Of a stretch of 64,000 nt of DNA, positions 36,352 through 44,945 are shown piece after piece. The notes below the pieces were generated by a model. It saw only the letters and a program-made list of their open reading frames with translations. It made no database searches and was not told the DNA's origin. Position 1 is the stretch's first letter. Each line of letters opens with the position of its first letter. Source of the stretch: Roseovarius litoreus (lineage in GTDB: Bacteria; Pseudomonadota; Alphaproteobacteria; Rhodobacterales; Rhodobacteraceae); contig NZ_FRCB01000002.1 in the NCBI RefSeq assembly GCF_900142765.1, positions 186,001 through 250,000 of the forward strand. Reading direction: 5' to 3'. The translations under genes and the position numbers were made by a program.

Positions 36352-36798
36352 CTAGAGGGCGCGTGTCATCCGCTCGGATCCGGGGCCGGGCACGAATTTC
36401 AGCCGGCTGAAGAAGCGAAGCGCCCGCTCGTCCCCGCGATCCGGCTCGGCATGCAGTGCAATCAGGCCCGCACCGGCCAAGGCCTTGGGAAGGCTTGTCA
36501 AAACCTCGCTGCCGATGCCGCGCTGGCGGACACCGGGACGAATATAGATCTCCTCGACCGTGCCAGTGAGCCCGCCTTGCGCCACCGACCAGCCAAACAC
36601 CAGAACCACATATCCGATCGGCGCCCGGCCCGGACCGATGAGATAGACCGCGCCATGCGGCGAGCCTTCCATCAGCGGGGCAAGCGCGGCGCGGCGCCCT
36701 TCCTCGGTCTGGTCGATGCCGCGTTCGGCATGGCAATCGCCCACCAGCCGGCTGAGGCGGTCCAGGTCGTCGGCGCGGGCAAGGGTCAGTTGGGTCAA
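36352..36798 (-). CDS. GNAT-family N-acetyltransferase
   Basis: The 148-residue protein has the acetyl-CoA loop of GNAT enzymes: VEEIYIRPGVRQRGIGSEVL. It is preceded by a beta strand GYVVLVFGW and followed by ALRFFSRLKF. The TTG at 36798 gives the family's length; the frame stays open 47 codons upstream in poorly conserved sequence. Its substrate is unknown. Confidence 0.75.
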   Translation of the reverse strand: MTQLTLARADDLDRLSRLVGDCHAERGIDQTEEGRRAALAPLMEGSPHGAVYLIGPGRAPIGYVVLVFGWSVAQGGLTGTVEEIYIRPGVRQRGIGSEVLTSLPKALAGAGLIALHAEPDRGDERALRFFSRLKFVPGPGSERMTRAL

Positions 36799-37002
36799 GG
36801 GTCGGGTTCCATTGCAAGTGTCGGCCCAGACCGTGGTGTGGATGGGCCGGAATGTCCACCTTGCATCTGTGCCGATCGGCGCGGATTTGCCCGAATCGGC
36901 CCAAAGCCCTTGGTTAACAGGCGAAACCCGCTGCGGCATCGCGTCGGTATCACGTCGGTATCGGGCAGCGCGCGCCGCGTGTTACCTGAGCGGGCGTTGC
37001 GT

Positions 37003-37083
37003 GCTTCTTCTTGGCCCAAATACCCCCGGGGGGAGTCGTTGAAATCCCCTTGGGGATTTCAACGGCGGGGGGCTGGCCCCCCA
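37003..37083 (-). repeat. Composite hairpin element after mazG
   Basis: Read on the minus strand, this element begins 16 bp after the mazG stop with GGGGGGCCAGCCCCCC, then the perfect hairpin GTTGAAATCCCC-AA-GGGGATTTCAAC (37038-37063), then CCCCGGGGGTATTTGGGCCA and AGAAGAAG. The same order without the middle hairpin occurs at 57409-57458 after holC. It looks like a dispersed 3'-end element. Confidence 0.8.
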
Positions 37084-37098
37084 AAACGTCCCCCCGGT

Positions 37099-37923
37099 TC
37101 AGCCGGTGCCGCGTTCCTCGGCCTTGGCGCGGTTCCACAGGGCGTCCATTTCCGCCAGATCGCTGTCTTCGGGGCGTTTGCCGGCCTCGGCCAGCAGGGC
37201 TTCGATGCGCGAAAAGCGGCGGGTGAACTTGGCGTTGGCGGCGCGCAGGGCGGATTCGGGATCGACCTTCATGTGGCGCGCCAGATTGGCCATGACGAAG
37301 AGCAGGTCGCCGAATTCCTCTTCGACCTTGTCATGGGGCAGGGTTTCGGCGGCCTCGCGCAGCTCGGCGGCCTCTTCGGTGATCTTGTCGATCACCTGCG
37401 CCGTGTCGGGCCAGTCAAAGCCGACGCGGGCCGCGCGTTTCTGCAGCTTGACGGCGCGCATCAGTGCCGGAAGGCCCGCAGCCACCCCGTCGAGCACGCC
37501 GGTCTGGGCCTTGGCCGCGCGTTCGGCGGCCTTGATCGCCTCCCAGTCGCGGGTCTGCTGGGCGGCGGTCTTGTCGCGGCTTTCGGACCCGAAAACATGC
37601 GGATGGCGGGCCACCATCTTGTCGGCGATGGCGCTGGCCACCGCGTCGAAGGTAAAGAGCCCGCGGTCGTCAGCGATCTGGGCATGGAACACCACCTGCA
37701 GCAGCAGATCCCCCAGCTCGTCGCGCAGATCGGTCCAGTCGGCGCGGGCGATGGCGTCGGCCACCTCATGGGCCTCTTCGATCGTGTAGGGCGCTATGGT
37801 GTCGAAATCCTGTTCGATATCCCAGGGGCAGCCGGTGTCGGGATCGCGCAGGCGGCGCATGATCTCGAGCAGGCGGGCAAGCCCGTCCTGAGCGTCGGTG
37901 GGGAGGGCCGGGTCGTTCGGCAT
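37099..37923 (-). CDS. mazG: Nucleoside triphosphate pyrophosphohydrolase MazG
   Basis: MazG hydrolyses (d)NTPs to monophosphates and limits ppGpp or damaged nucleotides. The 274-residue protein has two MazG domains: CPWDIEQDFDTIAPYTIEEA with EEAHEV and DELGDLLLQVVFH in the first, and EEAAELREA and EEFGDLLFVMAN in the second, the metal-binding ExxE and ExxD pairs. The open frame runs 35 codons upstream, but MPNDPALP at 37923, with GAAAGGA before it, is the likely start. Confidence 0.94.
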   Translation of the reverse strand: MPNDPALPTDAQDGLARLLEIMRRLRDPDTGCPWDIEQDFDTIAPYTIEEAHEVADAIARADWTDLRDELGDLLLQVVFHAQIADDRGLFTFDAVASAIADKMVARHPHVFGSESRDKTAAQQTRDWEAIKAAERAAKAQTGVLDGVAAGLPALMRAVKLQKRAARVGFDWPDTAQVIDKITEEAAELREAAETLPHDKVEEEFGDLLFVMANLARHMKVDPESALRAANAKFTRRFSRIEALLAEAGKRPEDSDLAEMDALWNRAKAEERGTG

Positions 37924-37987
37924 TGCAGGCGGGTCCTTTCTGCGGTTCAAGGAAAGCCTGACGCCGATCGACAAAGGAGTCCAGCCG

Positions 37988-39151
37988 ATGGCCGTGATCA
38001 ACCGAATTGCCGCGTTCGCCGAGGACATGACGGCATGGCGCAGGCATCTGCACCGGCATCCGGAGCTGGGGCTGGAATGTCACGACACCGCCGCCTTCAT
38101 CGCCCAACGGCTGCGCGAGTTCGGGATCACCCGGATCGAGGAGGGGATCGCGCAATCGGGCCTTGTGGCGATCATCGAGGGGCAGGGCGAGGGGCCGACC
38201 ATCGGGCTGAGGGCCGATATCGACGCGCTGCCGATCCATGAGGCGACGGGGGCGGAGCACGCCTCGACGGTGCCGGGGCGGATGCATGCCTGCGGGCATG
38301 ACGGCCATGCCACGATGCTTCTGGGGGCGGCGCGCTATCTGGCGGAGACGCGCAATTTCAAGGGGCAGGTGGCGCTGATCTTCCAGCCCGCCGAGGAAGG
38401 GCCGGGCGGCGCGGAGCTGATGGTTAAGGCCGGGATCATGGAGCGCTACGGCATCGCCCAGGTCTATGCGCTGCACACCGCGCCGGGTGTGCCGGAGGCG
38501 ACGTTTCACACCACGCCGGGACCGATCATGGCGTCTGTGGACACGGTGCATATCGACATCACCGGGCAGGGCGGGCATGGCGCCATGCCGCATGAGACGC
38601 GCGATCCGGTGGTCGCGGCCTGCGGCATCGTGCAGGCGATCCAGACCATTGTCAGCCGCAATCATTATGCGCTCGATGATCTGGTGATCTCGATCACGCA
38701 GATCCACACCGGCAGCGCCGACAACGTGATCCCCGACACCGCCTATATCAACGGGACGGTGCGCACATTCGACGGGGCGGTGCGCGCCATGGTGCGCGAG
38801 CGGCTGGAGCAGATCGTGGCGGGACAGGCCGCAAGCTATGGGGTGCGGGCGGTGCTGCGCTATGAAGAGGGCTATCCGCCGACGATCAACGATCCCGAAA
38901 AGACCGCCTTTGCCGCGCAGGTCGCCCGGGAGGTGGCAGGCGAGACGGCGGTTTTCGCCGATCAGGACCGGCAGATGGGATCAGAGGATTTCGCGGCCAT
39001 GCTGGAGGCGCGTCCCGGCGCCTATCTGTTTCTGGGGCAGGGTGAAGGCCCGGGGCTGCATCATCCGGGCTTCGATTTCAACGACCGTGTGGCGCCGGTG
39101 GGGGCGTCGTTCTTTGCACGGCTGGTCGAACGCGCGCAGCCACTGGGCTGA
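37988..39151 (+). CDS. M20-family amidohydrolase (hippurate hydrolase-like)
   Basis: The 387-residue enzyme has the metal-binding motifs of M20D amidohydrolases: MHACGHDGHATMLLGAARYL near residue 100, FQPAEEGPGGAELM with the catalytic Glu, and HTAPGVP. It likely hydrolyses an N-acyl amino acid or hippurate-type amide. AAAGGAG precedes the ATG, and the frame upstream is less conserved. It diverges from mazG, with 64 bp between the two starts. Confidence 0.9.
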   Translation: MAVINRIAAFAEDMTAWRRHLHRHPELGLECHDTAAFIAQRLREFGITRIEEGIAQSGLVAIIEGQGEGPTIGLRADIDALPIHEATGAEHASTVPGRMHACGHDGHATMLLGAARYLAETRNFKGQVALIFQPAEEGPGGAELMVKAGIMERYGIAQVYALHTAPGVPEATFHTTPGPIMASVDTVHIDITGQGGHGAMPHETRDPVVAACGIVQAIQTIVSRNHYALDDLVISITQIHTGSADNVIPDTAYINGTVRTFDGAVRAMVRERLEQIVAGQAASYGVRAVLRYEEGYPPTINDPEKTAFAAQVAREVAGETAVFADQDRQMGSEDFAAMLEARPGAYLFLGQGEGPGLHHPGFDFNDRVAPVGASFFARLVERAQPLG

Positions 39152-39292
39152 GGCGGGCTTGGGCAGGTGCGGAACCGGGGGGCAATGGGGGGGCATGAAG
39201 GTCGGCCCCGGGAACAGGCGGCAGGTTGAACCCGGGGCCGTAGCCATGCGCATCTCTTGGATCGGCCAGAGGGTCAGGCCGCAGGGGGTGGC

Positions 39293-39544
39293 CTAGAAGA
39301 GCCAGCCGAAAAGCGCACGGAAAATCATGATCCAGACCACCAGACCACCAAGCACGCTGGGCAGTATCCACCAGCCCGAGGGCCAGTTGCCACTGTCGCG
39401 CACATGCCCGTCGGGCATTGGCTGTCCGGAGAACAACTCTGAACCGGCTTTGGGATCACGAGGCTTGATGCCGATCGAGCGGCCGTCAAGGCGAGGGGTC
39501 GAGACGCGACGCGCGTCTTTCAAGTCAGTCAACTGGTAAACCAT
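39293..39544 (-). CDS. Small membrane protein (83 aa)
   Basis: The 83-residue protein has a soluble N-terminus with many charged residues and one C-terminal span (WWILPSVLGGLVVWIMIF). GAGG lies 8 nt before its ATG, supporting the start. I do not recognise a family. Confidence 0.65.
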   Translation of the reverse strand: MVYQLTDLKDARRVSTPRLDGRSIGIKPRDPKAGSELFSGQPMPDGHVRDSGNWPSGWWILPSVLGGLVVWIMIFRALFGWLF

Positions 39545-39903
39545 TCAATAATCCTCAAATTTCAGAATAGCCGATTTCAAAGTGATGCTCCATCTTAATC
39601 GGTGAAGGTCCGGCTGGCTTGCGTGCAAAGGGGGGGCGATCACCCTCTTTTGTCCCGGGGTGTGGCCTTGGGGGAGCTGTGGTGTCCAAAGCGGCGGGTA
39701 TTGTATCTTTCGATCCGGTCAGGATTCGAAATCGCGCCGATACATCCGCTTTGGAGTGCGCATTTCTCTTACGCCGAGCAGGGGCGCCTTTCGGTGCGAG
39801 GCAAGCATCCTCAGTGCGGGCGAGAGGCTTAGAGATAGCGCGACAAGGCCCTGTGCCTATGCCCATGATGGTTTCAACATTTGTTCCATGTGAGGGCGAG
39901 ACC
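39545..39903. other. Intergenic region before the pseudo-receiver gene
   Basis: This 359-bp stretch lies upstream of both the small membrane protein (-) and the pseudo-receiver gene (+). The frame of the latter is open through it from 39619, so a longer form of the protein is possible, but that N-terminal part looks non-coding. I see no RNA gene. The promoters of both genes should be here. Confidence 0.55.
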
Positions 39904-40665
39904 ATGAAACGTGAGCTGATAAACGGCGTGACAAAGATCGCGGCACGGGACGCTTCCGAGCGGAATGGCGGCTTCAAGGCGGCTGTGAAGGCCTGTCCCT
40001 GTACGGTGCTTGTCATCGACGTGTCGGAAGGTCCGCTTGGTCGTGGCGGTCTGCAATACCCGGATGTGGTGATCGTGTCGGTCCCGACGCATACCGCGTT
40101 CGATCTGGGCCATGGCGGCTGGATCGCGCAAGAGACGCGCTTCCCGGTCCTGATCCATCTCGAGGCCTATGACGAGGTGGCCGAGGCGCTGGCGCTGAGA
40201 CTGGGTGCACAGGACGTGGTCTATTCGGAACAGCCCGCGCGGGCGATCACCGAGCGTATCGCCGCCGTGCATCGCCGCTGGACGATGAACATGCGCCCTG
40301 CTGCGCATGAGCAGAACAGTGCGCCGCGTGCGGAAGCCGCAACCGCGGACGCATCGGTGGTGCAGGTCGATGCCAGCAACTATTCGATGTTTTTCGGGCG
40401 CCGCCAGGTGGTGTTCACCGGCATGGAGATCTGTCTTCTGCGGGAGCTGGCCACACGGCTCGGCACTCTGGTCAGTCGCGAAACGCTGGTTGGTGCGCTC
40501 CGGCAGTCCGGGTTCAACGGGTCGGTGCGCGGCATCGACAGCCACATCAAGCGCATTCGCGGCAAGATCGCCGATGCGGGCTGCGATGCGGGGTTCCTGT
40601 CGAGCGTCTATGGCGGCGGCTACATGATGTGCCGCGGCAGCAAGGATATCGTTGTGGTCGGCTGA
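39904..40665 (+). CDS. Winged-helix DNA-binding protein with degenerate receiver domain
   Basis: The 253-residue protein has a receiver-like half (about 33-128) and an OmpR-type winged helix (about 150-245, with GIDSHIKRIRGKI). In the receiver, the strand YPDVVIVSVP carries Ser59 at the position of the phosphorylated Asp, and the usual Lys near the end (in GAQDVVYSEQ) is missing, so classical phosphorylation is unlikely. GAGGG before the ATG supports the start at 39904. It lies 214 bp before a histidine kinase gene in the same direction. Confidence 0.78.
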   Translation: MKRELINGVTKIAARDASERNGGFKAAVKACPCTVLVIDVSEGPLGRGGLQYPDVVIVSVPTHTAFDLGHGGWIAQETRFPVLIHLEAYDEVAEALALRLGAQDVVYSEQPARAITERIAAVHRRWTMNMRPAAHEQNSAPRAEAATADASVVQVDASNYSMFFGRRQVVFTGMEICLLRELATRLGTLVSRETLVGALRQSGFNGSVRGIDSHIKRIRGKIADAGCDAGFLSSVYGGGYMMCRGSKDIVVVG

Positions 40666-40879
40666 GCCGACCCTGCGAAAACCTGTGGCGGGGCGTGGTA
40701 CGAGGAACTCTTCCGGTGCGACACTCCGCTGACTGGGTTAAGTTGGCAGTTGTAGTGCAATCACGGCCTACAGCTTCCCGTTGCTATCTAAAGATATGCT
40801 GCTGTGTCCTTCGTAGATTTTGTCAAAATTGTGTTCATTGGCGCGGGCTTGAGCAGTATTCCCTAACCCCATCTGTGGA

Positions 40880-42208
40880 TTGGTGACCGTGGTGCCTGTT
40901 GTGAAACATTTTCTGCTGCCCAGTGGCGTGCCCGCCATCGGTTACAGTCCGGCATTGAGCCGCGAACAGCGGCGTTTTGTGGCCCTTTCGATCATCACCC
41001 TGCGGTTTGCCTTGCCCTCGGCGGCGATTTGGGTTGTCGCATCGTGGTTGATCGGCTCGGTCACGTTGACCATCGGGTCGTGCCTCATCCTGTTCTGCTG
41101 TCTGATCGGCTACGGTCTGCATATGATCGAGCGTCATGAGATCGCCAAGCTGGTATGGCTGGGGGGCACGTCGTGCTCGCTTGCCTATGGCGCGACGGCG
41201 GTTGATCCGGCGGGCGGTTTGCCGTTCATTTTCGTGCCGCTCGCGGTGCTGCCTTTTCTGCTTTATTCGCTGCGGCGTCAGCGGTTGATGCTCTGGGGCA
41301 TGACGGCCTTGCCCCTGGTTCTGTGGTTGGCGTCGTTCCGGATGCTGTTCCTGGAAGATGCGGTCTACGAAGTTTCCGCGCATGATGCCGCGCTGTATCT
41401 GGCCCCCGGCGTCGCCGTGACCTGTAGCCTGCATCTGTTGCAGATCATGGGATATTTCGTCCTGGCCATGAACAAGGATTCCGCGGAACTGGTGAAGGCG
41501 CGACGGCAGGCCGAACGGGCGAGTGCGGCCAAGACCTTGTTTCTCAAGAATATCAGTCACGAGATGCGCACGCCGCTCAATGTGATCGCGGGCTATACCA
41601 GCTTGACGAAATCCGAATGCGAAGCGGGGCAGACGCCGGCGAATGACACGCTGGTGGAGCGGCTGGACCTGATCGAGAACGCGGCGGAGACGCTGCAGTC
41701 GGGGATCACCAACATGATCGCCTATTCCGAGCTGTCCTCGTATGGCACCGCGAGGCTGCTGCCGGTGCGTGTCTCGAAGATGTTCCAGGAATTGTCGCGT
41801 GACATCGAGATGAAACGCAAGGCAAAGAACCAGAACATCGTCATAGAGGCGGACCCGGTCATCAAGGTACAGGCCGACCCGAGGCTGTTGCGCGAGGCGC
41901 TGGCACAGCTTCTGGACAATGCGGTGCGCTTTGCGCCCGAGGGCAGCACGGTCACGATGCGCGCGCAGCGCGGCGCCGAGGGCAGAGTGCAGATCCTGAT
42001 CGAGGATGAAGGGCCGGGCATTCCGCCGGGCAAGATCAGCAAGGCATTTCAGCCGTTCGAGCGGTTGGCCGAGGCGCAGGGCACACGGCTTGGTGCGGGC
42101 ATCGGCCTGTCCATCGCGCATCGCTCGGCCGAGGTCATGGGCGCGGGGCTGCACCTCAAGCCGAGCAATGTGGGCACGCATATGTGCATCGAGCTGGCCG
42201 AGGCCTGA
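40880..42208 (+). CDS. Membrane sensor histidine kinase
   Basis: The 442-residue kinase has about six hydrophobic spans in residues 30-197, then the dimerisation/phosphoacceptor motif NISHEMRTPLN with His227, and the ATPase domain with LLDNAVRFAPEG (N box) and EDEGPGIPPGK (G box). The membrane part, not a periplasmic domain, should sense the signal. The start TTG at 40880 lacks a clear ribosome-binding site, and GTG codons shortly downstream are alternatives. It is in the same direction as the pseudo-receiver gene, so the two may form a pair. Confidence 0.85.
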   Translation: MVTVVPVVKHFLLPSGVPAIGYSPALSREQRRFVALSIITLRFALPSAAIWVVASWLIGSVTLTIGSCLILFCCLIGYGLHMIERHEIAKLVWLGGTSCSLAYGATAVDPAGGLPFIFVPLAVLPFLLYSLRRQRLMLWGMTALPLVLWLASFRMLFLEDAVYEVSAHDAALYLAPGVAVTCSLHLLQIMGYFVLAMNKDSAELVKARRQAERASAAKTLFLKNISHEMRTPLNVIAGYTSLTKSECEAGQTPANDTLVERLDLIENAAETLQSGITNMIAYSELSSYGTARLLPVRVSKMFQELSRDIEMKRKAKNQNIVIEADPVIKVQADPRLLREALAQLLDNAVRFAPEGSTVTMRAQRGAEGRVQILIEDEGPGIPPGKISKAFQPFERLAEAQGTRLGAGIGLSIAHRSAEVMGAGLHLKPSNVGTHMCIELAEA

Positions 42209-42298
42209 CGCGCGGCCCGTCTTCGGGATCACACTTTTGACAAAGGCGGGTCAACGAAAGACGGGTCCATGCCGTCGGATGCACGCAACCCTGGGGCG

Positions 42299-43969
42299 TC
42301 ATGTCATGCTAGAGAGGGCGTGACGGGCCTGGGTGCTGAGGCCTGCCATCAGATCCGCGGAACCGCCGGCTGCGTCGGCACGTTCGCGCAGGCTGAACCG
42401 GCTGAGGCGATTGTTTACCCCGTCCGTTGCCGCTTCCATCTGCGAGGCGGCTGTCGCCAGTTCCTCGGATTGGGCCGAGACTTCCATGCCGGTCTTGGAC
42501 AATTCGCCCACGGCTTGCGAGATCTGGGCGATGCCTTCGGCCTGTTCACGGCTGCTCAGCGCGATCTGATGGGCGGTTTCCTCGATCTTCTTGACCTCGG
42601 CGCTGATCTTCTTGAAGGCGTCTTCGGAGGCTTCCGAGCCTTTCACGCCGCGTTCCACATTGGCGGTGGCCGCTTCGATCAGGTCCGCGGTTTCGCGGGC
42701 TGCCTTGGCGGAGCGCTGTGCGAGGTTGCGCACTTCCTGCGCCACGACGGCAAAGCCGCGCCCATGTTCGCCAGCGCGTGCCGCTTCGACGGCGGCGTTG
42801 AGCGACAGCAGGTTCGTCTGGAAGGCGATTTCGTCGATCACCTTGATGATCTTGGCGATTTCAACAGAGGAATTGCGGATCGACTGCATCGCTTCGGCCA
42901 TGTCATCGACGGTCTTCAGTCCGCGTGTGCCGATTTCATCGGCCGATTGAACGACCTTGAGCATCGTCTGGCTTGCATCGGCGTTTGCACGCACGACGGC
43001 ATCTGTTTCCTCGACCGAGGACGAGATTTCCTCGACCGCGCTGGACTGGACCTGCGAGGTGGCCGCGAGGTTGCGTGCGGATGCATTGACCTCGTTGGTG
43101 GCGCTGACGATCTGGCCGGCCTGCGATTTGATATCCGCCAGCGTCGAGTTCAGCCCGCCATAGGCCGTTGCCATCGCGTCGATGATCGCACGGTAGCTGC
43201 CTTGGAACTTGTTCGGGTCGATGTGGCGGTCCAGCTGGCCATGCGCCATTGCAAGCGCGACCTGCTCGATTTCGCTGGTCACATTGCGGAACGCATCACG
43301 CGCGGATTCGACCGCGTCGTTGAGGAAGGCCTGTTCGTTCGGGAGTTTTTCCATCACGAATTCGAAATCGCCCTCGGCCAGCGACTTGAGGCAGGAAACC
43401 ATAAGACGTTTGCGAGAGATGTGTCCCTCGACCATGGCATTGACGAGGTTTGCGACATCCGCGAAATCACCGGAGAGGTCTTCGGCGGCGATGCGCTGGC
43501 TGATATAGCCCTCCACATGGGCCGAGGACATCTGCCGCAAACCGCCGACCAGCTTGTCGAGCTGGAGCGCATATTCAGCCGCAGCGGTATTGTCCTGCCA
43601 TTCGACGATGATGGCGGTGGCCTTGTTGTTCTTGTCGAAACGCGGTGTTGCCTTGAAGGCCAGACGCTTGCCACCCACGGTGAAGGCGCCGTCATGCGGG
43701 GCGCGCATATTATCCATGATGTTGCGCTGATAGGACGGGTTCTTGTGGAAGACGTCGATCGCCTTGCCGACGACGTCATCGGCTTTGAAATGCGGGAGGT
43801 CCTTGCGGATATCCGCCTCGATCAACCGGAACATCTCGATTGCGGCCTTGTTGACGTATCGGATGACCATGTCCTGATCGGCGATCATCACCGGGTTCGA
43901 CAGGTGATCGAGCGCTTCGAGCGGATCGGCCGGCTTCCAGGTATCGGTTTTGCGTTGATTTTCAGACAT
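42299..43969 (-). CDS. Soluble PAS-containing methyl-accepting chemotaxis protein
   Basis: The 556-residue chemoreceptor has no membrane span. It starts with a PAS-like domain (about 15-130: NPVMIADQDMVIRYVNKAA), a linker, and the MCP signalling domain from about 290, with the hairpin tip IDEIAFQTNLLSLNAAVEAA. It would act in the cytoplasm on CheA, sensing a redox state or small ligand through the PAS. No other chemotaxis genes lie nearby. Met at 43969 is preferred over the longer frame because the PAS starts soon after it. Confidence 0.9.
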   Translation of the reverse strand: MSENQRKTDTWKPADPLEALDHLSNPVMIADQDMVIRYVNKAAIEMFRLIEADIRKDLPHFKADDVVGKAIDVFHKNPSYQRNIMDNMRAPHDGAFTVGGKRLAFKATPRFDKNNKATAIIVEWQDNTAAAEYALQLDKLVGGLRQMSSAHVEGYISQRIAAEDLSGDFADVANLVNAMVEGHISRKRLMVSCLKSLAEGDFEFVMEKLPNEQAFLNDAVESARDAFRNVTSEIEQVALAMAHGQLDRHIDPNKFQGSYRAIIDAMATAYGGLNSTLADIKSQAGQIVSATNEVNASARNLAATSQVQSSAVEEISSSVEETDAVVRANADASQTMLKVVQSADEIGTRGLKTVDDMAEAMQSIRNSSVEIAKIIKVIDEIAFQTNLLSLNAAVEAARAGEHGRGFAVVAQEVRNLAQRSAKAARETADLIEAATANVERGVKGSEASEDAFKKISAEVKKIEETAHQIALSSREQAEGIAQISQAVGELSKTGMEVSAQSEELATAASQMEAATDGVNNRLSRFSLRERADAAGGSADLMAGLSTQARHALSSMT

Positions 43970-44247
43970 TATATTTTCACCACAGCATTGTTGCGGCGCG
44001 CGGATGCGGCTTTTGGGCTCCGCTCGTTGCACCATGACATTGCCAACGGCAAAAGCTGGGCCATGTAAGTATATCTAAGGGGTGCGCGTTGCTACTTTCG
44101 ATAAACCAAGTGCGCGCCGCGGTGGTCGGTGTGGGCCGGAACGCCGGGTTGCGTGGCGGAATGGCACGCAAAACGGCGGCTTGTATATGAGGGCGGGCGT
44201 CCATATCCATCACGCCAGTGATGCATGGGACGGGAAAGGTCGTGTCG

Positions 44248-44664
44248 ATGAAATGGGGTTTGGTGGCTTCTTGTGTCGTTCTGGCGCTGGTGGTGGCGCT
44301 TGGGGTCTATGTGCGGATCGCGCCTTCGGATCCGGCGCGCTGGCACCAGATGCCGGACGGGATCACCAACCGCGATTATGATGGCGGAGCGATGCGCGTG
44401 ATCGGAGCGGGTGAGAACGGGCTCGAGCGGCTGCACGAGATCATCCTTCGGTCACCGCGCACCAAGGTTCTTGCCGGATCGCCCGATGAAGGGATGATCA
44501 CCTATGTGAGCCGGTCGCGGGTGTTCGGTTTTCCCGATTACATCACCGTGCGGCAAGCCGGCCCGCAGCTGGAACTTCACGGGCGGTTGCGCTTCGGCAA
44601 GTCAGATCTTGGAGTGAATGCCGCCCGCATCGACGGCTGGCTGCAGGCGTTCGCGCAGGGATGA
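44248..44664 (+). CDS. DUF1499 family protein
   Basis: The 138-residue protein has one N-terminal span or signal anchor (WGLVASCVVLALVVALGVYV) and the DUF1499 body, with PRTKVLAGSPDEGMITYVSR and VFGFPDYITV. The function is unknown. GGAAAGG precedes a possible GTG start at 44242 and the ATG at 44248. Its 3' end overlaps the next gene on the other strand by 63 bp. Confidence 0.82.
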   Translation: MKWGLVASCVVLALVVALGVYVRIAPSDPARWHQMPDGITNRDYDGGAMRVIGAGENGLERLHEIILRSPRTKVLAGSPDEGMITYVSRSRVFGFPDYITVRQAGPQLELHGRLRFGKSDLGVNAARIDGWLQAFAQG

Positions 44665-44886
44665 TGACAGGCAACCTTGGGATATTTCGCGCCACATCGG
44701 ATTGTTGAGCGACATCTGGCATTGCGCCATGAAGCTGCGCCCGCCCACATGAAGACAGATCATTTCGCCCATTTCCACGCGTTTGCCGTTGCTGTCGGTG
44801 CAGTAGCAATCCACCGTCTTGCCGCCGAGCGTCTGGTCGGCAAGTGCGGGGGGTGCCAGCAGAAACAATGCGATCACGATCCTCAT
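44602..44886 (-). CDS. Small secreted cysteine-containing protein
   Basis: The 94-residue product starts with the signal peptide MRIVIALFLLAPPALA. The mature part has DCYCTDSNGKRVEMGEMICL and FMAQCQMSLN, then a fourth region ending at QGCLSS; five cysteines in all. This pattern fits a disulfide-bonded periplasmic protein, of a kind I recall as conserved and hypothetical in Rhodobacteraceae. Its last 21 codons are antisense to the DUF1499 gene. It diverges from prfA, with 59 bp between their starts. Confidence 0.72.
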   Translation of the reverse strand: MRIVIALFLLAPPALADQTLGGKTVDCYCTDSNGKRVEMGEMICLHVGGRSFMAQCQMSLNNPMWREISQGCLSSSLRERLQPAVDAGGIHSKI

Positions 44887-44945
44887 GGCGGCGAGAATAG
44901 CACAGGCTTTCGCCTTGACCAAACCCCGCGAACGCGGCAGATGCG

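Noticed and set aside
39619-39903. N-terminal extension of the pseudo-receiver protein
   Set aside because: The extra 95 residues are low in conserved character, and a better ribosome-binding site precedes 39904.
42216-42265. Inverted repeat CCCGTCTT/AAGACGGG between the kinase and MCP genes
   Set aside because: An 8-bp stem with a 34-bp loop and no T-run is too weak to call as a terminator.
44676-44702. Possible third copy of the GGGATATTT...GCCA element
   Set aside because: Only GGGATATTT and a short GCC match. It lies inside the coding sequence of the small secreted protein and lacks the G/C hairpin and AGAAGAA.
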